From contig JAQFVV010012508.1 of assembly GCA_028023455.1 (NCBI GenBank), positions 2,231,877 to 2,295,876 of the forward strand: a DNA stretch of 64,000 nt, read 5' to 3'. Positions 48,201 through 60,200 of the stretch are shown here, piece by piece (the stretch's first letter is position 1; the number at the start of each line of letters is the position of its first letter). A model generated the notes under the pieces. It had not been told where the DNA came from and searched no databases. It saw only the letters and a program-made list of their open reading frames with translations. Source of the stretch: Epiperipatus broadwayi (Eukaryota; Onychophora; Udeonychophora; Euonychophora; Peripatidae). The translations under genes were made by a program, and so were the position numbers.

Positions 48201-51200
48201 CTATTTTCAATACTGGATACATGATCTTAGGAGCCTTCATTAAAGCTGACTAGCATGAATTATAAACTAGAGATCGCAATTCAAATTTTGTTTTCATTAA
48301 AATAATTTTAATATATATATATTTTTAAAAATATGCAAAAAATATTTCAGGCATTCTGTATTTTTGCTAAAAACAATAAGTAAATAAATATTCAATTATA
48401 AACTTTAATGCAAAAAAAATATATGCTCTTTTCTGAATAAACAAAAAAAAAAAGCTTTTTTTAAAAAATATTTCAAATGCAGGGTCAATATTACCTTAAA
48501 TAAAAAAAAAAATCTATTATTAGAAAGAACAATTCAGTTTCACAAAACTCTTTTGGAAAATAGTGAATTTGGAATAAAAATTTAAAGCAGGGGTTCCCAA
48601 ACTTTTTGGTCCCCATATTCCCTTGACTTTTAGTAAATAAATTATCCGGTACCCCTATTCATTATAAGAAAAAATAAACAGTAATTAAGTTTTCATAAAA
48701 GCTTTATTTGGAATTTTTGGTCACCATATTTCTACTCCTTATTCATTGTCATAAGAAATAAATAGTTTTCATAAAAGCTTTATTCGGTAAACAAATCTTA
48801 ACTGGCATTTTGAGTTACTGGACCCAGCAGTGAGAAAAAAGTCTATGCAACGTGTTCGAAAAGGTAACTGAAATGTTTCTGGTGTGGCTGACAGACCATA
48901 TCAACAAGGAATAGCCCAGAAATGTTGATAATATAACTATTTTGGGAATATATTAATAGCATAATATACTTATTTACCTGCTATTCACCATACCCTCTGG
49001 AGGTACAGGTACCCCAGGTTGGGAACTTCTGAATGCAGTTTCTCTAATACTGATGCTGAGCAGAAGTTATTAAAAATTAACTGGCAATGATAGTACCAGA
49101 GGAAAACAATTAGAAATAATGCTGCTATGATTTATTTTTTGTCAGTGATCGCAACTGCACAATCAGGAAGCCAAAGACGGTATGGATATAAGATGTGGAA
49201 TTTGATTTCGCTTTAGGTTTCACATAATTAACATGTTTTATGAAGGTTACACTGGAAGTTATGAAAATCCTCAAACAGAAATTTAACATATACATTAACA
49301 ATCCTAGAAATGAGGATAGACTTCCCACTAAAAGTATCAACAATTTAATATTTAGCCCATGTAGAGTATAAATGAATAAAAATTATATTCAGGTAACTAA
49401 CTATTCTAATTAATTTTCATTCCTTAACTGATTTTTTAAAAAATGTTTTCAAGATTACGTTATCTAATATTCAATTAGTTTCACCTTTTCATTTCATTAA
49501 GAATAATAACTTATCAAGATGCATAACTCTAGGATACATATGAAAAGTTATTAGTCGTATAAAAACGTGCATAACTTTAAACATTTATAAAAAATAAACT
49601 CCAAGAATCTTAAAGAGTAAAGAATTTTTAAACTTCTTTTCCCATCGTTATTTTGATTTCATTTTATTTTGTCATGTTCATGAGGAGTTTTAAATAACGA
49701 TCAAATAAAGCTTGAAATAGTTAAAAAGCTTTAATTAATACAAGTTCTGAAGAAGATTGCTGGGGCAATCGAAACTGTCATATTAGGTTGTAAAAAAAAA
49801 AGCATTGTAAAAGTAATAAAAAACATAGATGATATTAATAGTAAAAATTAAAACATTAACTATTTTTTTATTAACACTAGTAATGACCTTAACCATTATC
49901 TTATTATTGGGTGATCCTAAATCATTTTTAAGAGATTGCATAAATACAGATAGAAAAGTATGTTCTACAGTTATTTACATAACTTGTTAATAAACAGGCA
50001 AAACTCACTATACGTATTGCCACACACACAGCAAGCTAGAGTAATCAATGGATGCTAGAAGGCTTGTGCGTAAAATCCCCAGCTAGTGCCTACTCATCCA
50101 ATATCCCCAGATTAGTTTCTGGCTTGTGGCCTTCGTCAGTGAGGAGCATTGATTACTCTAGCTTGCGGTGTGTGTGGCAATACGTATAGTGAGTTTAGCC
50201 TGTTTTAAAACAGTTATACACAAGCATAAGTGGTGGTCATGTGATGTTTATTGGCTTAATAACTTGTTAATAAAAATGAAGAAGCAAAATCCTGAATGTT
50301 AGAGTTAATTAGATAGAGATGAGAGATGCCCCTATGGAATATCTACAAAGATAAATACTTACATAGATTTGCCGATTTAAATTAATTATACCCACTGAAA
50401 TAATAATAATAAAAATCAAGACAGAAGTATTTATAAAGATGACAAGCAATACTGAGAAAAACTGGCATGTTTAACATATATCTTTAGAATAATAAATAAG
50501 CTTAGGAAATTAACTTATGGAAGTGACTATTAATTCTAAATCCTTACGTAATTAATAATTTCAAAAGCCTTGTTTTAAAAAAAATAAGTTCAGCATTAAT
50601 TTCTCCAAAAGGTGCAGATTGACAAAGATATAAAGTCTTTAGAATCAATTTGGATAATTGAGATATCCAAAGATTACTTTCCTTAGAAAATTACCATATT
50701 TCTTGGAATTCTAAAATATCATCTCTGATTTTCACAAGTGAACAGTATTTTGGAGAAAAACTTAAACATATACACTGCTGGCTTTTTTTTAAAATAAAAA
50801 CAAAAATTATTAATACAAAGAAGCACATTATATATGTATTAACTAAAATAATGAGTGTGACAATAGCTGTGACAAGCTTTATAGATAAATGCCGCAAGAG
50901 AAAGCATTTAAAAATCTCTATCTAGAAACATCCCCATCCCCAAAACGGTTTCAAACCATTGGCTATCTTCAGTGAGGCACTAGGATAATCCAGACACTAG
51001 ATCCAAAATGTAGAACTTGATTTTATTTGCTATACATATATATATTCAAAAGTTTCTATAGACTTCCATTAGAAATAATTATATTATTTAATTGAGGTTT
51101 CTTAGTTCTTGGAATTCAATTGTCATAGACAAATACTTTACATTTTTTTTTAACAAGTGATTAAGTATTGCATTGAGACTAATATTCAGGCCTATATACT

Positions 51201-54200
51201 TATATCAATCTCTAGTGCCATATTCTATAATCTATTGTAAACTCAGAATAATCGAACTTTAATTCTACAGCTATGACATTTTCAAGGATTTTATTCAATA
51301 GATTAGCTTGCAGTTATACATGAACAGTTTCTGAAGACTTGATCTGGTTTCAAAGACTCAAGAAACATTACAGTTCTAGTTTCCAGACAAATGCAAGTAT
51401 TATGAACAAAGGAATGATTTATATATTGCTTTTATTGATTTGTTCAAAGCATTTGACGTAATTAATTGAACGGATCTATGATATTGTTTGAAATTAATTG
51501 GGTGCTCATCAGTTTAATTGTATTACGTAACTGCTATATAAGGAAATGAGAGGAAGCATTATTATTACAAGTGGAAAATCAGGTATGTAAAATGACAACT
51601 AGTGTTAATCTGGAATGTACCTTAACTCTTCTAACTATTTATATTTTAATAACAATGATCTTTGGCGATGTTTTTGTCAGTTTCATAAATCAGAGATGAG
51701 GATGCAATACAGGATTGATAGTGGGCATTTTAATTTAAATCAATTAAAAGTGAAATCAACAACTTCAATTTCTTACCTTCTGCAGTGTATTATCCTTGTC
51801 AATTCAAAGATAATCTATAGAAATGTACTTAACATTTTGAATGCAACAATAAATTTTACTCTTAACAAACATTATGTAGCGACCTACATCGGTACAATAT
51901 ATATCACATGCTAATTTGTTAATCTCTTTGAGTGACATGTTGTCTTTTAACCTCATCTGCATATAACCCACAAAAAATGGCAATTTAAAATTAAAAAATA
52001 AAAGATATAAGTAAAAAAATAATGGAAAATGAATAAGTTTTTAATTATTGGAAAACATTCTTACTACCCTTACCTTTGGAAATTAATCCCATTTGAATCA
52101 CAATATTATGAAAAAATATGGTATTTTAAATCTGTTATTCTTACATGATTGTTTAATTTTAGACAATTTTTTGCCTTGAATAATAACACCTCATTCACCG
52201 TGGTATCTAAAATAATGCAATATGGCTGATGCATAAAAACACTCACCATTCATTCTCATAGAATGATGATGTAAAAATGAAAACTGATATTCCAATATCA
52301 CTTTCTTAAATGAAACAATATTTTATTAAACTGCACGTGACTTAAAACAATAATTACAAATAACTTTGAGCATGTGCAGTAAAATAAAAATAATCTTAAA
52401 ACTTCATTTAACATTTTTTTTATGTATTTACTAATTAAAATTAAACTTATAACTTACACCTGGCCACACATGTCTGATTTCAGTCCTCACTACAGTTTCC
52501 ACAGGGTCTCTGTTACCATACCAATATTGTCGGCTCCGAAAAATGATGCCACAATTGGGACATTCTAAGACATATCTATAAAGGGGGAAAAATTAGAATG
52601 TAAAAAAATAAAATTATTTAAATAATCTTGTTAATATACTCTACTCTCTTTGTAAGTTTTTTTTTAAAAAACTATTTTTTGAAATCAAAATATGTTTAAT
52701 TAAAGTAATTAACTTATTAAAAAAATAACTTTACTTTAAAGTATTTTTAATTAAAAAAAAAAAAAGGCATTAAAAAATGATTTTACACCCAAAGGATAAT
52801 AATTACGATTACACATATCGATAAAATTGCCAGTGGTTGAGCATTTGAATTGTTTAAAATACAATTTTAGAAGTGATGGGCATAACCTCAATTTTCTGCA
52901 ATTTTCTGTATTTTAAAAAATATAATCCTGGTCATATTGATTTAGAGATCAATAAGATCTTTTTTTCCTGTTGGGTTGAGAGTTAACCGATTCCTTTAAC
53001 TTACAATAGTTACAATGATGCATGAAGTATTTAATAAATATTTAAGAAGTATAACATTTTCAGGAAATAAAAAATGGAAATAACTAAAGCAGTTAAATTA
53101 TAAAATTAAGCCTCTTTAATTATTTAAACTAAAACAACATAAACGTCTAAGTAAAATCATTATAGGACTTAATTCTTAAGTAAATAAACAATTTGTACAT
53201 TAAGAGTCAATGCAGTAATATTACAAATAGTAAAAATGTATACATCCTATTAAATAATTACATTTTGAATTAAAAGTGTCAAATTAACTCAAGCCAAATC
53301 TTTGGCACCATCCACTTTAGATAAACATAGTAATGACTATTATTAATCATTTACTACACTAGAGATTATCTCTAGCACAGATATAAACTTTAAAACTCAA
53401 TTAAAGATTAATATATCTGATTTTTTTAAATTAAACACACTGATGAATGCTGGTTCAGCACAAAATATATTTACAAAAAAAAAAATTAATTTATTTTCTG
53501 CTAAAAAATATTGCTCGATACTTAAACAGGATCAACTTACATTTTTAAAAAAATCAATGAAAGAAAATATCTTATTAAACAATGCTAACCAATTAACAAC
53601 AATGTCATAAATTAACTTACCCTGACCACGCATATTTGGCTAATCCAAGCCATACTGAATCTTTAGAACCTGAAGTTTTAGGAACCACTATCATTTCTTG
53701 ACCTCTTTCGTAACATGTCTACATAATATTTAAATATTTATTGTTAGTCGAGATACATTTTAAAACAAAGTATTTATTTACTTATTTTAAAATATCAAAA
53801 ATGTTCTAATATTTTACATATATATAAAGTAAAAAAAACAACAACCACCCATTACTATATATAGACAAACAATTTTAAATTAATCTTTTATTAAATATAT
53901 ATAATAGTTAAATATATGTATATTGTCTATACTAAACTTAATGTAATTATAAGGGACTTGAATTCGAACTTCCAAGCTCCCTACATTTATCCAATCTATA
54001 TTACACAACTAAAACACATGATTACATACATGCAAAAAAAAAAAAATGATCTCCAATGTACATATTTCGTGCTGAACCAATTGTTGAGTGCTGGTTCAGC
54101 ACAAAATATGAATAGATCATCTATCTTTTTCACATGTATGTGGTTATGTGTTTCAGTTGTATATGATAGATTGGATAGATGTAGGGAGCTTGAAAATTCA

Positions 54201-57200
54201 AGTCCCTTATAATTAAATATATATATATATAAATTGTAACCCAAAAAATAATAGAAGCAATAAGTTCTAATAACAATAAGATCAAAAAAATTATATAAAA
54301 GTATGTTAGAGATAAATACATAATATTATTTACCAGAGAAAAGAGATTCATTAAAGTTAATTACATAATTTTAAAAAACCAATTCACTTTCAGCCAGTTT
54401 GCCACACTAAATATTTGAATTTAGTTCAAATTCTAGCATTATCACAAATAGTTTAAATTGTTAAACATATTGAGAAATTTTTATAAGAAATTTAGGCCAT
54501 AGTTATCATATTATTATTGTATTTACTTTTAAATAAGTCTTTTCTTTTCTAATTTGCTATCTTAATATAAACTGAGCACTGATTATATATATGTGTGAGA
54601 GAGAGATGATAGTTTGGACCAACTGATGAGTGCTGGTTTAGCACGAAATACATATATTGGTGATTATTTATCTTTTCTACATATGTGCAGTCATGTGTAT
54701 CAGTTGTATGAGATAGTGTGAATAGTTGAAGGGTGCTTGAAAGTCTCAGTTCAAATTCCTTATATTTATAACAAAACTAGCTATATCTGTGGCTTTGCTC
54801 GCATTAATAGAATAAAAAAACATAATATAGTTGATAATTAAAATATATTTAAATAATACTTAAACAACATAATAATACATGATCTATCAACAGCAGATAA
54901 AAATAACCTACAACATTGTATGCAATACAATGGTCATTTTTACCTGCTGTTGACAGCGCATATATTATTATATCATGTAAATATTATTTATATACTAGAC
55001 ATGTACCCAGCCTAAAGGCCATCTTTTTCGTAACTAAATGTAAACATGGTATTATACCATCTATTTTTCCCCCATCACTAAATATCACACTTCAAACAAG
55101 AATTTATGTACTAATTATGTTTTCTTTATGATTTAAATACTATACCTATTCACTTCCGCATGGAAGTAATATAATTTTCTACTTCTTATTGTCCTATGTA
55201 TTGATTTCTATTATAACATATCATACCATTTACACCTTTTTAGACACTTTATCAATACTTTTATTTGTATTAAACTAACAGTTTCGACTGTCTTGCAGTC
55301 ATCATCAGAGTTCTTGTTAATTACTCTGATGATGACTGCAAGACAGTCGAAACTGTTAGTTTAATACTTCTGCATGGTGGTTAAAAGCATATGCACTGAT
55401 TTTTTTTTTTTGAGTGTTTTTTCCTTCAAAAAGTTTTATTCCATATGTCTTTTGTAAAATACCATTAACAGAATTACTTGCTATCAATAAAAGACTCGTA
55501 ATCAAATCAAGCCTCTTAAATATAAGGAATGAATTACTTTCTTCGCATAAAATGCTTTGTAAAAAAATTACAATTTATTAATGACAGAACAAATAATTTT
55601 TTTCTTTGAAAAATATGTCCTCTAACAAAAAAACGTTTAACTTGAATATCACGTGAGAGCCTTACGGACATTTAGGGATTTTATTTGTAAGATATTTTAA
55701 TTATCTACAGCACATTCTTTTATTCTACTAACATGAGCAAAGCAACGGGTACAGTTAGCCATTCATAATTTCCAATCCCTCCTTTGTTTTAAACATTTAT
55801 TAATTTATCTAAATTTATCTTCTTTTTATATATTATAAATTATGAACATTTTAAAAACAATTAAGTACCATAAAGCAAAAATGTACAGCCTATAAATTAT
55901 AATTCTACAAAAAAGAAAATCATTTAAGAGTCATCTAAATTGAGATCAAACATGATCACATACATGTGAAAAAGATAAACAATATCCAAGATATATATTT
56001 CGTGCTGAACTAGCACTCATCAGTTAGTCCAGATCACCATCTCCCATATATATATATACAATCAGTGCTCAGTTTATATTAAGATAGCAAATCTTCAAAA
56101 TTTAATGAACAAGCTTTCTATTCAAAACTGGTTTTCTCATTTTTATATACTGTATAAACTTTAATTAATCTTTCTTTACAAGATCTCACATTTTTCAACA
56201 TCTTTCCTTCAAATTTTAAATGCTTGAATTTTTTTTTATGAAAATTTTTATCCATTATACGTTGTTTTAATCTAATTTTCAATTTATTTTTTGTTGTTCC
56301 TATATATGAAACATTTTTATTATCTCTCTTATAACCTTAGCAATTTCCAATATAAATGACACTCACATTTTCTAATCCTCCTTTTTTTTAGTATTTATCT
56401 AAATTCATCTTCTTTTTATATAGTGCAAATTGCTAAAGTTTTTAAAACAATTAAATACCATAAAAATTCTACGCAAAAAAGAAAAATCAATCAAAGTTCA
56501 TCTAGACTGGCGCAATATTTGTTGAGGTATAAAGCCACAAATAAACAAACTTTCACATTTATATATTAATATAGATATAAACTAGATTTAAAGAAATTCA
56601 AATTTTGAAATCGTATAACCCAAATTTTGAAAATTTATTTCTCAAAAAAAAAAAAAAACAATACACAAAACTGAAAGCTAAAGTCTGTCCGAGATCTTAC
56701 ATTCAGTTTTTTATTCATTTAATAATCTCTGAAATCTTATTTATGAACCAAACGAGAAGATAAATATAAATTTCAAAGTTATTGGACAAAACTGAATTCG
56801 TAAAATCGCTATTTTTTTTTTCTTTACAGATATAAGAAAGTCATGATTTAATTCAGAAAGTCGTAGAAGCTTGTCTAGCACTGGTCATTGACTAAATTCT
56901 TTTACTGTGGTAGTCATCCTCTAGTATATAAGTCAAAATTCTCCTTATGACATTAAACATTTGAAAAACAAAATCCTATCCTTGTACTGAGTAGCTACAT
57001 CAAAAGTTCTAAAAAGAAATGCCTTTTTTAACTGACCGTGTTATTTCAGACAAAATGAAGGAAATCAATTTTTTTTTAAAAAAAATACTGCAACTATATA
57101 ATTCTTTACCACTGTAAAATGAAAACATAACTTTTGTATCTGAGGCTGTCCTCACTTCTGCAATAGATTGTAACAGAGTATATACAATTCCTTAGCCGTC

Positions 57201-60200
57201 TAGTTAGTCATTCTGTACGAAAACACTTTCCTGAAAAATGTAAACTGATTTAGTCTTGTTGTGTATTCAATAACGAAGCTGAATGCCAACAAAATATCAA
57301 AAATCATATACTATAAGTTAAACCATTACTGTATGGAGAGTTTTGCTCTGTTTATACTATAAGTTTTAAAAGAAACCATCAAAATAAAGATGACAATATA
57401 TTTTATTTACATTAGCATACATAACTCATTATATACAATTTGATGACAGCATCAACTTTACTCACTATTCCTGGTTTGCAGGTACTTGTAAACGGTGCCA
57501 GCATAGACTTTGGCAGACTCGGTTGTGACTTCAGTAATTACGATGACTACCAACCGGCAATTATCCACGCTCATATCCCTTCCTAAAGTTCTATATTTAT
57601 TCACGTGATCAAATAAGCCTTTGAATTGAAGGACTATTTCCCAATAAATGTTAACACTCCCCACAGTTAAAAGCTAACCATTGTCTTAACTATTCTTAAT
57701 CCTGAGTTAATAACTAAAAATTGGTTTCTACTCATACTCTGACTCTGTACAGTTCTCATGAAGCCTTATCAGGCATATACAAATAAAAATAAGACCATGT
57801 GCGATCTGTTTAAGTTCCCTATCCGGATATTTGCACCTACAGAGTTAGAGTCTCGGGGATGATGTCCCTTGTGGCAGAAAAGTCACTACAACTTTTCCAA
57901 CAGCTTTTTCTCTGGGTCCTTTCCTCGAACATCCCACAATGCAACAGCAGGCAGTGCCATATATGAAGGGTAAGAAAAAGCTGCTGCTTTTTCCAGCACA
58001 CATTTATACATTTCGCGGTTTAATACCTGGTATTAATTATTATAAAATATCTATTTACATTAAGCTACCCCCCTCCCCCAGCAATGCATCTTTCCCCAAA
58101 TGAAAGTGATTTAAAACTCAATTCTATTTTCTTTTAAACAAACAATTTAGTGGCAATCAATATGCTTTCAATGCAAGTAATAGTTCACAAAAGATGTTTA
58201 AAAATTCTTAGTTCCTTTTAAAAATTATTTAACGACTACTTATATGAAACAGTTTTTTTCTATTTTCCAACTGCTCTTTTAATTGTTCAATCCCTAAGCA
58301 AAAAAAGTAGAATTTTAGAATTGGTAAAATGCATACTAATTTTATCAAATATTGCATATATATATATTCACCCAGTTCTCTGGGCTATTTTTGATAATAT
58401 TGTTTATTTCTGATCTATTAAAGATTCAGACTTTAAAACTTTTAAAGAAAAAAAGAAACTAGCTTTATTGATAACTAAAAAGGAAAAACAATTTACCAAA
58501 CATACTTCAATTGATTTAAATGTAAAAAATTTATCTAAGCGTCAACTTTCCTCGGAGAAAGGTTTTAATCATGTGCTGGCTCACTAGATATATTCCAGTT
58601 GAAAATATTATATCCATTGTAGACACTTCTTTGAAAAATATAGACTTACACATTGCTGATCTTATTAGATTTGAGATTTATGATGTCTTAAAAAATATGA
58701 AACCACCAAAAATTAATTTATCTAAATGAAACTTTGTTGTATTTTATAATTTAAAAAAAAAAAGACGATTCTATTATAATTATTCCAGCAGATAAAGGTA
58801 ATTTGATTATTGTACTTAAAATCGTTTAGATTATAATAATAAATTTTTAGATTTATTAAATGATCGAACTTACAAAAAGACTGTTAGAGATCCTCTGACA
58901 TATTTAGGAAAAAAGACAAAATGGCTTATAAAATGTTCCAGTATAGATGAGGATATAAAAATTAAAATTTCTCTAAGAAAAGGCTCTTCATTACATCCTA
59001 CATTTTATGGTTTTCCTAAAATTCGTAAACCTGGGGACCATTGCAACCTATTGTGTGTGTTATAGGTTCTCTAACACATACTTTGGATAGATATTTAGTC
59101 CACTGCTTACAACCATTTACATATAACATTATCCAAAATAAAAAATTTAAGTCATTTTATTTCTGTAATTAAAATCTCAAAATTAACACTAAAACTGATT
59201 TATTGGTTAGTTTTGATGTTGCTTCTACATTTACTAGTATTTCTGTTGAAGAAACTTTACCTATAACAGCTCAATACAATAATTTACTTTATTTTGTTAT
59301 TCCATTAGCAAAGCATTGCCTTGAAAATACATTTTTTATTCATGATTTTCAAAAGATAAGCAAATTAAAGGACTTTCTATGGGATCTCCAGTATCACCTG
59401 TAATTGCTGATCTCTTCGTGAATAATTTTGAAAGTCAAGTATTAAATGCAGCTACTAAGAAACCTTTTGTCTGGCTCAGATCTATGGATGAGACATTTGT
59501 TATATGGCTTCATGGTATTGTTGCTTGGAACTCGTCTCTTGTTTTTTCTTAATGATTAACATCCTAATATTAAGTTTACTATGGAAATTGAAAATAACAG
59601 ATCACTTTCTTTTTTTAGATGTTTTGAATGCAAGAAAATGTGATGACTCCTTATCAATATCAGTTTAAAGAAAATCCACCCACACAAACAGATATCTTAA
59701 CTTTAATTCTCATCATCATCCTGCACACATATTTTCTGTAGCAAAAAAAATCTTTTGACTAGAGCTTATACTTTGTCAGATAAAGATCATCTTACTCGAG
59801 AAATAGAACTAATAAAAAATATTCTACTTTTTAATGGTTACAATAAAAACATCATATACAAAGCATTACATAGCATTGATACTAAAAAGAAGAAAGAGGA
59901 TAAAAGAGTGGTTTTATCTAATATTAAATGAGTCATTGATACAATCAATGGAAGACTAACTAATTTTAACATAGACTACTTTTTCTGCTAGCAAAAAAAA
60001 TGGTGATTTCCCCCCCATAAACCTAAAAACAGAGTACTTTTCAAATACCAGGGGGTTTATAAAATTCCATGTTTACAGTGCTCAGAAAGCTATGTAGATC
60101 AATCAAATAGATGAATTAATATCAGAATTAATGAACATAAAAATGCCTTTAATCATAAGTAAAATACATCAGTTTTTACTTCACATTTTTTAGAACTTAG

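Larger units (their letters stand above)
55262..55370. repeat. Perfect family B head-to-head hammerhead palindrome
   Basis: Arms TATTAAACTAACAGTTTCGA...CATCATCAGAGT and the exact complement, with spacer TCTTGTTAATT. Cores at 55281-55308 (minus) and 55326-55353 (plus) are identical, including stem II GACTG/CAGTC. Confidence 0.8.
54773..55765. repeat. Interspersed repeat of unknown class in inverted pieces
   Basis: CTAGCTATATCTGTGGCTTTGCTCGC (as two blocks, 54778-54803) resembles the reverse of 55697-55757, where GCTTTGCTC and TAGTAGAATAAAAGAATG recur. Segments ending in AGAATAAAAAAACAT link them. The piece 55005-55020 (GTACCCAGCCTAAAGG) may be another part. Borders are unclear. Confidence 0.4.
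55768..56520. repeat. Direct repeats bracketing a Penelope-like 3' region
   Basis: 55768-55945 and 56365-56510 are diverged direct copies (CAATCCCTCCTTT-like, TTATCTAAATTTATCTTCTT, TTTTAAAACAATTAA(G/A)TACC, CTACAAAAAAGAAAA). Between them lie a family C hammerhead and a GIY-YIG-like coding relic, both on the minus strand. That order, terminal repeat then endonuclease end then hammerhead then terminal repeat, fits a Penelope-like element. Confidence 0.5.

Noticed and set aside
53935-54222. Extra ZFYVE1 exon from the open frames on both strands
   Set aside because: The frames lie in a family C foldback, are mirror images of each other, and the adjacent exons already join in phase without them.
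55262-55370. Interpreting the hairpins as transcription terminators
   Set aside because: They lie in introns on both strands with no adjacent gene end. They are explained as head-to-head ribozyme repeats.
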